This document shows positions 35,701-46,489 of a stretch of DNA of 60,000 bases, piece by piece. This stretch comes from Polytrichum commune. Lineage: Eukaryota > Streptophyta > Polytrichopsida > Polytrichales > Polytrichaceae. The notes beneath the pieces were generated by a model. The model did not search any database and was not told the origin of the DNA. It was given only the letters and a program-made list of their open reading frames with translations. The stretch is from assembly GCA_950295325.1 (NCBI GenBank), contig OX485807.1, positions 24,835,666 through 24,895,665 of the forward strand, given 5' to 3'. Made by a program: the position numbers and the translations under genes. Each line of letters begins with the position of its first letter. Positions within the stretch are counted from its first letter, which is position 1.

Positions 35701-36397
35701 TAGGATATGAAACATGTAATTTTTTTGGAGGTGATTAGCAAATCCAAACCATGCATGTGGCCATTTCCCTTATAAATTATGGAACTTATATGAATATCTT
35801 ATTCATTGTCAAAGTGAGGATTCTCTTATTAAAATGATTTTATACATCTTCCCCATTAATGTGAGCTATTGAACCTAGACTGATTAACTATTTGAACACG
35901 TAGTCCAATCTCTTTTAAACATGTCAGTTAGGATGCCATCTGTGAGTTTCAAAGTGATAAGTTGGACATTGAGAAAGAATAGATCAAGCATATACTCTGT
36001 GTACCTCAGTTCCAGAGTACACATCAATCATTTTTCTACTTGGTCTAATAGAAAGGATTGTTCTGGAATTTCTTTTTGCATTGTGCAGCTTACTGCAGCA
36101 ACATGCGCGTTCATGGTATTCTTTTCATCTTCCATGTCAGTTGTGCAATTTTGGCTCCTGGGTCGGATCCCAATGGACTTTGCAATCCTGTTTGCGGTCA
36201 TCTGCCTTGTCTCCTCCCTAATTGGTCTCCGTGTTGTTCAACATGCAATCGCAAAGTTTGGGCGAGCTTCAATCATTGTGTTTGCTGTTAGTGGTGTACT
36301 AGGGGTTAGTGCAATATTGACAACAATTTTCGGAGGATTGGATGTCTGGGAACAATATGTACAAGGGGCTTATATGGGCTTTCACAGTCCTTGTTAA
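32760..36397 (+). CDS. TauE/SafE-family anion permease (sulfite exporter TauE/SafE family protein), five exons
   Basis: Predicted 543-aa polytopic membrane protein. Exons: 32760-33546, 34013-34266, 35201-35338, 35471-35614 and 36089-36397; phase is continuous. It opens with a signal peptide (MRLKYHIQGWSLTVIATLLL, ending near residue 29) and a non-conserved Ser-rich segment. The first TauE repeat starts near residue 95, with the Gly-rich core GGVGGGGLFIPIFNLLLGFD at 112-131. A hydrophilic loop (about 220-325) is followed by the second repeat with LGGMLGIGGGMILNPML near 417-433 and further membrane helices to the C-terminus. Plant members carry this two-half architecture; the bacterial namesakes export sulfite or organosulfonates. 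The plant substrate is not deducible here. Intron 1 uses a GC donor. Intron 2 holds a hAT-like MITE and intron 4 a Rep-A copy. The frame stays open upstream to 32613, but the ATG at 32760 is chosen because a signal peptide follows. Confidence 0.9.
34684..35045. mobile_element. hAT-like MITE inside permease intron 2
   Basis: The inverted ends CAGTGTCGGTCTGGTATA and TATACCAGACCACCACTG are flanked by an 8-base duplication TTGAGACC (34676-34683 and 35046-35053; one C is shared with the element end). CAGTG-type ends with 8-bp duplications fit hAT. The interior repeats GGTATC/GATACC-type words in both orientations many times, like the subterminal transposase sites of hAT elements. About 362 bp, non-coding. 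Confidence 0.75.
35669..35930 (+). repeat. Rep-A copy in permease intron 4
   Basis: Starts AAGGTAAGCAGGTCTTAAATGG. It continues with GATTAGCAAATCCAAACC, ATGAATATCTTATTCATTGT and GTAGTCCAATCTCTTTTAAAC, all shared with other copies. The 3' end is missing. The host intron retains normal splice sites. Confidence 0.6.
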
Positions 36398-36879
36398 TCA
36401 GTTCTCTGTCACTAATATTGAAGTGCCAGTTTAATACGAAGGTAGATTTTTTCAAGTGCTCAATTCATCTCAATTGTAACTGACATGTTCAGGTAGCCTA
36501 AATTCTGTTCTTGAAATTAAGGGACTCACTCTATATCGCTTGCTGCCCTTAAACCTGATGCTGCCTAAGAATTCAACCAATCTACAAATTTCTGTGCTAT
36601 ATGTCAATCCACGTTGTTTGTAAGACTGATTCACCTTGAAGCTGTGATATGGAGGGTAGTTGGTGTGTGAAATTTCTAAGTAACACCACAAGTCTAGGTG
36701 TGTCGGTGTTATTTGGTTCGTTTTTCTGTTCTCCAACTTCTACCAATTCAATTTACACAATGAAACTTGTGTTGCATTAGCATATCTGCAGTGAAGCATT
36801 AATAACAGTCGGATTGAGATTCGAACTTACCCTGGTTTTGTTATAGTTATCAGAAATGCATGTTTATTGATTCCTTAAA

Positions 36880-37085
36880 CATAATATATAGGTCCTCGCA
36901 ATTGTGTTCACTATTGAGTGTGGAGTGTGGACTAGTTAATAAAATCTGAAGACCTAGTCCAGTCTCTTCTAAACATGTGTCCTTATGGTGTTTTTTCTTT
37001 GATCCTCATCTAACCATGCACCAATCAAATACTGGTGTCCAATTAAGAAAGAAACCGAGTAACCCCTGCATGCCTTAGACTTGAC
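36880..37085 (+). repeat. Rep-A 3' fragment downstream of the permease gene
   Basis: Contains GACCTAGTCCAGTCTCTTCTAAAC, CACCAATCAAATA and GTGTCCAATTAAGAAAGAAA in Rep-A order. Only the distal half of the element is recognisable. Confidence 0.45.
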
Positions 37086-37455
37086 TGAGGATGTTCAAAT
37101 ATCCAGTATAGAACAGAAGTCGGTACCATTTTCCATCTCTATTCATCACAATGAGTCAGATTTCCTTATTTAAAAGACTATTCAATACAGGTGCTGAGGA
37201 TCACGAAATTTACAAATCAGGCCACTGGGGCGAGGAAGATAATAAGAGTCTCACTTTGCACCATGCCTAGATTCACGATATGTGATTAGAGTTTGATATT
37301 GATCAATATAAATGAGAACAAGCTACAAATAAAGGAGTCAAGTAGAGAGCATTGTCGTGTCAATTACCATCAGTTAACCAAATGATAATTATCTCCCAAG
37401 ATGCTAAGTTTGTGATCAGCTGCCACTGAAGGTATTATTTTACATCGACTACACT

Positions 37456-37656
37456 GACAATCCCAATTAGTGCATGTTACTATTTGGAGTCACGCAGTGC
37501 AATAATGTCTTACTCAGGAGTTCAATTTTTACTAACAAAATTTCAATAGGTTGTTTAGGCATTATACTGGCTTTGCTTGGTAAAATATTACATTCACAAT
37601 AAATGGTTATAGCAGTGCGTAACTCCGAATAGTAACGTGCGCTAATTGGGATTATC
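37456..37656. mobile_element. Short MITE with 45-bp inverted ends
   Basis: The left arm GACAATCCCAATTAGTGCAT continues to TTACTATTTGGAGTCACGCA. The right arm mirrors it with TGCGTAACTCCGAATAGTAA and CTAATTGGGATTATC. The arms differ at only a few bases over about 45 bp. About 200 bp overall; no coding, and the target duplication is not clear. Confidence 0.65.
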
Positions 37657-38213
37657 ATTGTAGAAGCTTAGTAGATTGAGCAAAATACCCAAAGAAATCT
37701 TTATTCAGTTGCATGTCGAAAATTATTGGACATAAGTCAACACTGACCTAGAATGGGGCCAGGGAAACACTAGACCTAAATCTCAACTTTCCTCACACTC
37801 AAACCCTCTCTACCTGAAATAATGTGTCATTTTCATGGCTCTGCGATCTGCTCCGGACCATGCCACAGCCATAAGTCTATATAGATGATAATGGTCCACA
37901 ACTCTTGGTGGCCACTTTATAAAGTACACCAGTTAATAATTTATCGGATTCAACATTAAAAAAAATCAAATTTGGACGAACTAGACTATTGGGCTAGGGT
38001 CATGAAGACCCACAACTAGCCGCATGAATCTCACCAAAATTTGGCCATGGGGCATGGTGTTGCAGAAGTATTCCCTGTACGAGTGGTTTCAATTGCAGGC
38101 CACTCAGTACTCGACTTGGAAGAGAGTTCGGACTAGGGTTGTAATTACTTTGAAGCTCAGTCTGGGATTCTTCAGTGAAATGGGCCTTTACATAAAATTA
38201 ATTCGTGCAGCCT
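37657..38213. other. No gene recognised between permease and pectinesterase
   Basis: Downstream flank of the convergent genes. No long frame with family resemblance. It includes the probable 3' UTR of the pectinesterase (minus strand) immediately left of 38214. Confidence 0.5.
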
Positions 38214-41200
38214 CTATGTCTTGATGTACTTCTTGAGCCATGTCTTGCCATTGATGAAGTGTACAGAGAGGAAGGGCTTTGCCTCTTGAGGTGTCAATTG
38301 TCGCACCCATGACACTCGGTCTACTGTGCTGGCACCAGGGCCTGTGCAGTCATATTGCGCGTAAAATACCTTCCTGATCATTCATCCAACATAACACGTA
38401 AACAAATAAAAATCTGGAATCAAATACCAAAACCCAAATACTTTAAAATGGAGTCAAATGCAGGTTTCTCACTACCAACCCATGAAATTCATCATCACAA
38501 CTACGTGCATATGTTATAGTGCATGAAGAAAATGAAAAAACTCCACATCCTTATTCAACCCTGCTTTTTGTTTATCTAAGTTTAAATAACGTAAGGAATA
38601 CTGCATGCAAAGGTAAATAGTATCTTGATGTGCAAAAGAAAAGACCAAATAGAGGTGTGCAGAAGTACCCCGCGGGTACTTCCAAAAGTTCCAAATGTAC
38701 TGCCAAATTCCACCTGTCTACTTACACATGACCTTTGAAAATACCTACACAAAAGAGGAATTTGCAGAGGTGGTTTTTCTTTGACATGCATTATTGAATT
38801 AGTTCCTGTCACTTACGTTTGGCGATCTGCGAAACCGAAATCTGACCAACCGGGTGGGTAGACGATGTTGTCCATCCACGAGTAGGAGTAGACGGTGCGC
38901 GAGTAGTTGCCCCATGCGCGGCCCAAGTAGATGGGTCCACTGCCGGTGATGGTCGCATCCACGAACGAAAAACCCGTGTTCATGTGGGTCTCATTCCTCT
39001 TCTGGGCTGTCAGGGATCCAAACGTTTTTGCCACCGAGTGCAAGTGGCAATTCTGCACAACAATTTTATTACACCCAAGTGTAAATTAGGCTCGGAAGGG
39101 CCAGGGGCCAGGGGCCATCATCGACAAGATGCACTTATCAAATACTTATTAATTACTATAAATCTCCACTTCACATCAAGTTGGAGGAGCCCATCTTGAC
39201 CATCGATAAGTCCAATTGGTTCAATAATATTCCAAAGCTTGCAGGTTTGGCGGGACAAGGTAAACAAACTCATGAGCCCTTACATGTGCCTAAGATTTGA
39301 CTGTCTCAAGGTTGGTTCCCGCTTTTTCTGAAACGAATCTCAAGTTCAAACCCAAACTTTGAACTTGTAGAACTCTCAAGTCCCTTGACTAACTACAAGT
39401 TCAAGTTTGGGCCTGAACTTGGAAAATCAGTTCAAATTGAGGAGGAGCTCAAGCTCCAGCAGTTTAGGCATATATAACTACCCAAATCATGTTTTTATCT
39501 TGGAAGTCATGTTGCATCATCAGCACCATGCCTTATATCTTACAAGCATGTCCGATAACTTTTGATTGGAAAATAAGTAGTCAACGTGGTCATTACGGTG
39601 CGGTAAGAATGAATTTAGTATGCCTTTAAGGAGATGATCCTTCAAAACCATCAGTCTTCCTTCTAGTGGATAGACTTACTCAATGAAAGGCTAGGAATTA
39701 TACAAGAATGGCTGATCATGAGTAGGATCAGGTCACCTGCACGGAGGAGCAATCAATGCACAATTAGATTGATTGTGTCCACAAGGTAGCTACCCTGCAA
39801 GAAACATTGATTCAGGAATGGCACACACCTTGTAGAGACTGCGGCCATTGCCAAAGATGAAGTCGATAGAGCCGTAGATGTAGCAATTCTCAAAGTAGTG
39901 ACGGCCCCTGTGGTCATACAAAGTATCCTGGAACCCATAGAATGAAGTGTTGTAGAAGGCTGCCCTGTCACCCGTGATTCGCAATGCCACTGCTTGCCTC
40001 AACACTGCCCCTGGTTCAGGTTGTGGTGCTGTATTCTGCAATGCACTTCAAGCATTAGTGTTGCAATTCATTAATTTTCAATTATCCTTACATTCATACT
40101 ATATGAAAGAACAAATGATGACTCTGATGTTGCCACCGGCATGAGTTATGGTGGTGTTGCTTTCATCTTGGAGTTGGTCAGTCTATAGGTAATCCCAACA
40201 CGGGCATCATGAGGACTAGACGGCCCTTTGAAGCCTACTGCCTCATTTCAAAGATAAACATCTTGAACAGGGCGCGGACAAGCCGGTCTGCACTCATTTC
40301 CACATAAGTTAGGCAAGCCCCTAGGTTCCTACATGGGGGGTTGAGAATATTTGGTTACCCAAATACCCCTATTATGATTGGATGGACCATAAGTTGTAGG
40401 GTACACCGGATATCAAATGCTACTGAGGTCACCCATCCGAAGATTTCAAAGATGAACAATTTGAACAGGCGCGAACAAGTCAACCTGCACCTATATATCT
40501 TCCCCAACGGGGACCAATGCTTGATTGAGAATATTTGGTACACCCAGATACCCCCATATGTATGATAGTATGGACCATAGGTGGTAGGTTGCACCATAAA
40601 TCAAGTGCTGTGAAGGTCACCCATATGCGCACGTTTCCGGCCTTAGGCGGCTTAACCTTGGAGTTCCCATGGGATCCAGTTGAAGGCCTTGGGTTTAAGC
40701 CCCTTAACTTAGATTCATACAGAAGAAGTACTTTCAATGCATGAAATGGCGTCCACACCTGTAAAATTATCTCCGTAGCTCATTCTTCACGACTCATTCA
40801 ATCTACCACAATCTTTGTTTAATTTGGTGCACACCTTCATACATGCATTCATACATACCCGGAACTGGATGTTTTCGGCGATGAAGTACTGAGAGTTCAC
40901 TCCAACGGTGGCACTCTTGTAGGTTTTGAGCAAGACATCCTGGTCATCAAAGTCTCCAGCTTTGTCGCCCCATTGGATGATGGTGTTGTCTTGGCCATCG
41001 CCCCGGAATGTGATGTACGGCTTTGACACATTGATGAAGATTTTCTCCCTGCTCACAAATTCACCAAGATCAGCTTCGACAGACATCACATTCATCATAG
41101 CGCATTTCTCTCTTTCGGAATGAGTTACTCCATGCACACAACCAATAATTTTATAAGAAGTTGGGGTATTTAATTTTGTTAATATTCAGCAACTTGCTCA

Positions 41201-41618
41201 CTGCTTACTCGTAGACACCGGCCCTGATGTGGATGACGGTGCGGAACGTGTTGTGTTCTGCAATGGAGTCCAGGGCTGCATTGATGGTGGTGAAGTCATC
41301 CTTGCCGGACTTGGACACGGTGATCTTCTTGGCCGGGCCCTTGGGCTTGGGGAACTTGACAAACATGCCTATGGAGGCACCTGTCTTGTCCTTGTGGTGA
41401 TGACGCTCACCGGCCGTCATGGAACCACTATAAGGCGAAGAATCCACCGCCGCGGGCACTGTGTCTATCTCAGATTCGTAGTCGGAGCTCGTGTCCGCCA
41501 TAAATTGCAGCCACGAGTCCATCTCGTCTTGAGCAGAAGCTATGGCGATACACGATACCAAGGCCAGGACTAGAGCCTGCAACACAAGCCTGGGGTTGAT
41601 CCTGCCAACTTCCCCCAT
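38214..41618 (-). CDS. Pectinesterase (pectin methylesterase, CE8), five exons, secreted
   Basis: Predicted 400-aa enzyme that demethylesterifies cell-wall homogalacturonan. Exons in transcript order: 41618-41209, 41048-40859, 40035-39829, 39052-38817 and 38373-38214, all GT-AG with matching phases. The signal peptide ends near residue 30 ([12 protein letters not shown]). A variable segment of about 75 residues follows, but no full PMEI pro-domain, so this is the pro-region-less type. The catalytic domain begins at [20 protein letters not shown]. Family motifs are all present: Q214 (RQAVALR), Q236-D237 (GFQDTLY), D258 (GSIDFIFG), R314 and W316 (YLGRAWG). D237 and D258 are the expected catalytic aspartates. 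The C-terminus is [16 protein letters not shown]. The ATG at 41618 is preferred over an in-frame extension encoded by a (GT)n microsatellite. Intron 2 holds a tandem repeat. The enzyme looks intact. Confidence 0.93.
40243..40630. repeat. Imperfect tandem repeat, about 190-200 bp unit x2, in pectinesterase intron 2
   Basis: Unit 1 (40243-40440) and unit 2 (40445-40630) share ATTTCAAAGAT.AAC, CTTGAACAGG.CGCG, TTGAGAATATTTGGT, the ATACCCC.AT word and GGACCATA. Each ends with a GAGGTCACCCAT/GAAGGTCACCCAT word. The units differ by substitutions and small indels. It sits wholly inside the intron between the exons ending at 40859 and starting at 40035. Confidence 0.7.
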
Positions 41619-41635
41619 AGCTGCAACCTGCACCG

Positions 41636-41666
<31 letters not shown>

Positions 41667-41667
41667 A
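41636..41667. repeat. (CG)n(CA)n microsatellite at pectinesterase 5' end
   Basis: A CGCGCGCG stretch passes into about twelve CA units, just upstream of the pectinesterase ATG on the minus strand, where it reads as (TG)n. It would lie in the 5' UTR or proximal promoter. Confidence 0.9.
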
Positions 41668-41819
41668 AATTCCTGTCCATTAGTACGAGCCTGTAGTCGT
41701 TCTTCAAATTCTCTAGTAGATTGCTGGAAAAGAATAATTCCTTTCCTCTGTTTCTTTCGCCAACAATTTTCTCAAGGTGCTTGTACTTATGGTGGGAGTC
41801 AGTTGCTCCTGTGAGGTAC

Positions 41820-41851
41820 ATGCACTAATGAATGAATGAATGAATGAATGG
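41820..41851. repeat. (AATG)n microsatellite
   Basis: Short run of AATG units (about six) upstream of the pectinesterase gene, followed by degenerate ATGTATGT. Confidence 0.85.
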
Positions 41852-41948
41852 ATCCATGTATGTATGGAATTTCTTCCTAGTCGAAGATCGTAATGAAGAG
41901 CACTTCACATGATCATCTGACATTGGACCTTCCGTGTCTACAACAAAA

Positions 41949-42485
41949 TTACAAATCAAACTTGCTGAAAGAGTTGACAAATATCATGAGAATGCAAACA
42001 TGTATAGTCAGCAGATTGTTGTTCCGGTTGAACAGGCTAGGGACAGCAATGCAATTCCAGGTAGTACTACAGAATCCAATCCTGTTCAAACATGCTGAAT
42101 GGTAACTACAGAATTCCTGAGTCTCCAATTCGTTAAGTGCAGCCATGAAAGCCAGCGGTGCTCCCTCATTCACTGCAACTTCGGAATCATCATCTTCTAC
42201 CTCACAAAACTGAAAGTGCAGACTCAGTGGACAGGTTAGAACAAGCGGTCCGTTTTTGCAGGAGCTCCACTCTAAGCTGATGAGTACTGAGTCATCAATA
42301 GAAAGCCTCAGAAATCCATCTGACCTTATGCTGGGTCTCAATGGCGACTCTATAAGAAAGGGCAGTCCAGACGCCGGCGGCTCACCTCTGATGGGTCTAT
42401 CCCTTTGGATGGGAAGGGGGAAGAAGCTGGAATATTGCTGCAACGATGGGAGAGAGAAAGAGGTTTTAAGCTGCAGCCACGGCAA
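41949..42485 (-). CDS. Unrecognised 178-codon ORF upstream of the pectinesterase gene
   Basis: I do not recognise this protein. It is among the longest open frames in the window that is neither a named gene nor an element, and it lies just below a (GA)n microsatellite (42493-42520), a position typical of a plant 5' leader. The middle is acidic (EVEDDDSEVAVNEG) and the N-terminus Ser/Leu/Pro-rich. A donor-like GAG|GTAGAAG occurs inside on the minus strand near 42202, so the true coding part may be an exon of about 280 bp. It could be a distal 5' leader exon of the pectinesterase, a small independent gene, or chance. Confidence 0.3.
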   Translation of the reverse strand: MPWLQLKTSFSLPSLQQYSSFFPLPIQRDRPIRGEPPASGLPFLIESPLRPSIRSDGFLRLSIDDSVLISLEWSSCKNGPLVLTCPLSLHFQFCEVEDDDSEVAVNEGAPLAFMAALNELETQEFCSYHSACLNRIGFCSTTWNCIAVPSLFNRNNNLLTIHVCILMIFVNSFSKFDL

Positions 42486-42492
<7 letters not shown>

Positions 42493-42518
<26 letters not shown>

Positions 42519-42520
42519 TC
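42493..42520. repeat. (GA)n microsatellite
   Basis: About fourteen GA units on the plus strand ((CT)n on minus). A (CTTAC)n-type run, TTACCTTACCTTACCT, follows at 42640-42658. Confidence 0.95.
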
Positions 42521-42659
42521 ACTTGCAAACCAGGCTGCACCGGGCTTGTCCTGAGGAAGGTAGGCAAGTGGGATTTCTCTTGAGCTCACATTGGCGATCC
42601 ATCTGGCTGGCTAACTTGGGACAAGGGATTTTCTGTCCTTACCTTACCTTACCTTACCT

Positions 42660-43910
42660 GTTCCAGCAACAAACACGGCGTCCAATTTGTCAAATGACCT
42701 ATTTACACGAATTCATTTCATCATTGCGGGAGGTGAATGCTTGTAACACCTGTGAGGACTGAAGTGTTGATGAAGAATATCAGAAAACTGATCAGCTTGT
42801 AGACACAGGAGAGTCCATCATTGTTGGAAGTGGGAAAATCGATACTATATCTGTAAATTAAATAGATTGGGTGGCTTTGCTCAATATAATTTTCTCATCA
42901 ACATCAAAGGGCAATCATCTCAACTCACTTAATTAGTTTGTGGGCCGGTATCAATCAATCCCACGACACATTGAACAGAATGTGTCTTGAGAAAAAATCA
43001 TATATTCTGATAAACTCTACATAATGATGTATTGATGGTGTCTGGACAAACTTTTGCCAAGGAGAATGTTATAATTGGAAAGGGCCTTACGTGAGTACTA
43101 ATTAGTCACAGCTGACCAAAGTTTCTGACACTGTTTTATGTCCAACCTGACTCATGTAGTGCCCTGGGTCTAATTCGTGATTACAGGAATTATATTAACT
43201 AAGAATTAAAGCGGAGGTCAGTATAGAATGAATTGATGACCAAGCAGACTTGTGATTGAGCTAACTTATTGTTACTGCTTCCCAATGGATGGTATCCCAT
43301 AACATGAGGTTGCCAGAAATTCCCAGGAATTGTCACATGAAGTCATTGAAATAGTCATGATCAAGTTTCTACATCTGTTGCTGGAGTAAATTGCGGTATG
43401 TTCCTACAGACATGTGACAGCTGGTACATTGAGGTTGACACTTAGAAGGTACAGCAATAGCTGGGGCACTGTCGACAACCATATTATGTGACCTGTATTG
43501 GGTAGTTGGTGGTAGTTTTCGTGTTCACTGACTGAAAGTCACTGCAAAAAAGGTTGCAAGGCTTAACTTATATGCCTGGGAAATCTGGCCTCGAACCAAT
43601 GTTGCCCATTTTGTGTAACGATGATCTGCCTAGAGTAAACGAAGCGCAAAAGAAATTCCACGTGGATCATCGGATTTAATGCAGTAGTGACGGAGAACTG
43701 TATTTGTTCTCATGAGGTTTACCTTGCAAATTGTGCATCTGAAATTTTAAGATAAAGTCACTTGATAATGTGCCCAAACACACTCCAAAATCCAAGATGC
43801 ATTAGGTAAAATCCACTGCAATTTAATCTCTGTCTAAATATATATAAAGATTGAATTAGAAGAGGATATTGGATCAAAATCCACCATTGTGAAAACTGTG
43901 GGGCCTTTAC
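42660..43910. other. No gene recognised
   Basis: No frame above about 65 codons with plausible family resemblance and no clear delimited repeat. Likely upstream intergenic sequence. Confidence 0.5.
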
Positions 43911-43989
43911 CACTGGTTCTCTTCCACTAAGGTAAACTAATTCAGTCACTCATCATGGTCCATCATGAAACTATCTAGTGGAAGAGAAC
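43911..43989. repeat. Small inverted repeat, TTCTCTTCCACTA ends
   Basis: GTTCTCTTCCACTA (43916-43929) and TAGTGGAAGAGAAC (43975-43989) form a perfect 14-bp inverted pair around a 46-bp loop. A relative of the right arm and loop, TTCTCTTCCACTTGATGG, occurs near 48069. It directly abuts the CACTAAATA-ended element. Confidence 0.55.
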
Positions 43990-44323
43990 TACACTAAATA
44001 TGATATTTAGTGTTTGATTATATTTAGTGTTGTTACCACCCTATCATGCTCAACACTAATTTTCAATTCTTTGATAATTAGTGTTAGACATAAATGCATC
44101 ACCACCTTCCCTACCGCCACCTCCCTTCTCCTTTTGTCATTGTTAATTTTTTCTAATATCCTTACTAACGCCAAATTCATGCATGTAACTTCCAAATATT
44201 ACCGTAGTTGATATTTAGTGTTTGAGTTTACATTTAATGTTACTTACTTTCATAGGGTTAGTGATATTTAGTGTATGCATTCGTATTTAGTGTATCAAAC
44301 ACTAAATATCATATTTAGTGTAG
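43989..44323. mobile_element. CACTAAATA-ended element, copy 2 (well-preserved ends)
   Basis: The ends CTACACTAAATATGATATTT and AAATATCATATTTAGTGTAG are inverted repeats of at least 28 bp with nearly no mismatch. The word ATATTTAGTGT recurs several times inside. About 335 bp without ORF. Its interior differs from the copies at 15 kb and 59 kb, so it may be a separate subfamily. Confidence 0.7.
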
Positions 44324-44802
44324 TGGTAAGACCACATAGGTAAGACCACATGACTCTTGTAGTAATCCACACACGAAATGGATCATGCGGTCTTACCACC
44401 GGTTCCAACTTCTCCACATCCGAATGAATTGAACAAAAATTTACCACATTCTAAATCCATTTTTTTGATACATTTTCTAACCATTTGTGGTTGGGAACCA
44501 TCACTAAGAACCCCATGTGACGAGATCGGCCATTTAGCAACTTTCTCTAATAGATGGGCACTCCCTTAGTGGAACCTAAGCACCAGCAAACAATTGCAAA
44601 CAATCCAATGTCAGTGGCACCTTGCAAGCGAGCAGCTACTTATTCACATGATGTTCCTCATCAACCGCATTTTGGAAGGAACACCTACAGTAATTAACTA
44701 ATGAATTAGTGATAAGCGCATACGGGTCCGTTAATTTCAGGAATCGAGCGGTGGAGCACAACTTATCACCACCGACAAGATTGCAACTAACTTATTATGG
44801 CA
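44324..44802. other. No gene recognised; 15-bp tandem duplication at the left edge
   Basis: GGTAAGACCACAT occurs twice in tandem at about 44325-44352. The rest shows no coding or delimited repeat. Confidence 0.5.
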
Positions 44803-44879
44803 TTACGATTCCCGGCATATAAGCCTTGTACAAGCTATAAATTCATGAACCAGTACATACACAGGGAGTTTTAACGCAC

Positions 44880-45153
44880 TTGCACCCACTGGCAGCTGGC
44901 AGGTGTCAGTCACGAATGACTCACAAACGCTAAACCAGTGCCTGCAACACTGACTGATGGCCATGAGGGACTGCTGCTTCGGTTGCATTGATTTTTGATG
45001 CCACATAATCATACACCGTGTCGCTTGCCACCCCCTGCCTGGCCCCATAATTGACCACATTTTTGGGTGCTTTGCAGGCCTCTTGCTGACACCCATTTCC
45101 CAGTGCAAAGACTAATGAGCAGCAGTCAGTGGTTGAGTGAGCCAGAGCTAGAG
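44880..45153 (-). pseudogene. Possible remnant of a papain-like (C1A) cysteine protease
   Basis: Minus-strand residues following an acceptor-like CCTCTAG near 45154 read STTDCCS, GNGCQQEACKAPKNVVNYGA and QGVASDTVYDYVASK. This resembles the mid-region of papain-family proteases: an S..(E/D)..DC element, then GC.GG....A...V.N.G, then (I/V)A(S/T)E..YPY. After a frame change the next stretch, FVTDTC, could match the segment preceding the catalytic His. The active-site Cys and His regions are not visible and no intact gene is present. The assignment rests on motif spacing read by eye and may be wrong. Confidence 0.3.
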
Positions 45154-45894
45154 GACACAAATGTCAGTTACAATAATATATCAGCTCCGCAATCTCCACT
45201 ATCGATAACTTGAGTAGGCTGGCCACAAGTGGTTTAGGTAACTCCAACATACAGGCTATCATCCGAACCACGTGGTATTGAATCTATTTGACAAAGGTAT
45301 GTGGCCCTATTGTGCGCACTTCCAGCCGTTGGATCAGACTGAGAAGTGTCTTGAATATGGTTAGCAATTGCGAGTCACAGAGATAGTTTATCTGTTCAAG
45401 TTTTAGAGTGGGAGTTGAGTTGGAAAAGATGTACGAAACCAAAGTGATGAATCTCATGAAACTCTCTAAATGATGACATAGGTCCTCCTACTTGTGTGAA
45501 CTATATTGAATTGAGGATTACATCAAAAACTTAGCACAATGTACTCCAATTTCATCACAACACGTGTTGGTTTGGTGTTCGTTCTAAATAATTACAAGCC
45601 TTGTTGTATACTAGTGAAATGTATAGGTGTCCAAATTAAGAAGAGTGATCACACAAGGCTCACATGTCTAAGATGAACATGGTAGATTTTGTATGTACAT
45701 TCATAGGTTTTACAATCAATATATCCATATATCTAGAGAAAGAGAGAACCAATTCTTGTAACGAACTAGGAGTCTGTCAAAATTACAACGCCATGAATGT
45801 GGTGTCATTATGTTTTTATGTTATGATAAATTCATCTGAATGGAGTACATGATCATCAAGAGGTTCCGTCTACAATAATATCTAATATAAGGTA
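45154..45894. other. No gene; diverged Rep-A-like stretch at about 45470-45665
   Basis: Words such as GGTCCTCCTACTTGTGTG, GTGTTGGTTTGGTGTTCGTT and GGTGTCCAAATTAAGAAGAG follow the Rep-A order, but with many differences. No coding is recognised. Confidence 0.4.
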
Positions 45895-46112
45895 AGGCAC
45901 CAACTAAACTTAACATTTGATTGAATGTTGTGTACGCTATTCATCATCGACCTATATTAATTGAATATGTCTCCCAAACGCGGCAACTAGAGAAGGTGTG
46001 TCATATGACACTTGATGCTATATGACAAGTCATGAAGACCAGTCTAATTAACATGGGACACCGATGTTGATGCCACACAAAATGAGATGTTTAGCGTAGT
46101 GCCCATGGCTTG
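45895..46112. mobile_element. Short element, CCACAC-type ends, copy 2
   Basis: The left part has GGCACCAACTAAACTTAACA and the right end GATGCCACACAAAATGAGAT followed by GCGTAGTGCCC, giving weak inverted ends. The right half is homologous to 20130-20187. About 218 bp, non-coding. Confidence 0.4.
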
Positions 46113-46289
46113 CCTAACTGATCTTGTACTGCAATGACCAGCACAGCAGAAAAGCTTCATCAAAACATTGACACCAGCTTGACCTTTATAATTAATCATT
46201 TGCCTGTAACTTCTGCACATGAGTCTGGTTTGTCTCTCTTCTCCACTCCAAACCCAGCCCCCCATAAAAGCCTCTGACTCCCCCATAGC

Positions 46290-46485
46290 CCAACTTTGTC
46301 AACCACTCTTCCACCTAAGTCATTTAGAGGAAATCTTGGAACTCCCCATGCCCAGTTGCTCATTGGGAAATTGGTGCAGAGAACTGAACCACCTACTGTT
46401 CATGTGCATGGAGATATTCGAAAAGCTGCCTGACCAACTGCAAGGCTTTGAGCTTCTAGCAATCGTAACCAATTATCTAGATTGA
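46290..46485 (+). pseudogene. Possible LRR remnant of NLR type
   Basis: The plus frame reads LSHLEEILELPMPSCSLGNW, then LNHLLFMCMEIFEKLPDQLQ followed by GFELL. It resembles L..L..L.L..C..LEKLPD.L.G...L repeats of plant NB-LRR resistance proteins. The frame stops at 46485 and no nucleotide-binding domain is seen nearby. It may be chance, since only about two repeat units are visible. Confidence 0.22.
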
Positions 46486-46489
46486 AACG

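Noticed and set aside
41619-41666. N-terminal extension of the pectinesterase encoded by the microsatellite
   Set aside because: It would begin with alternating Cys-Val from a (TG)n repeat; the downstream ATG gives a normal signal peptide.
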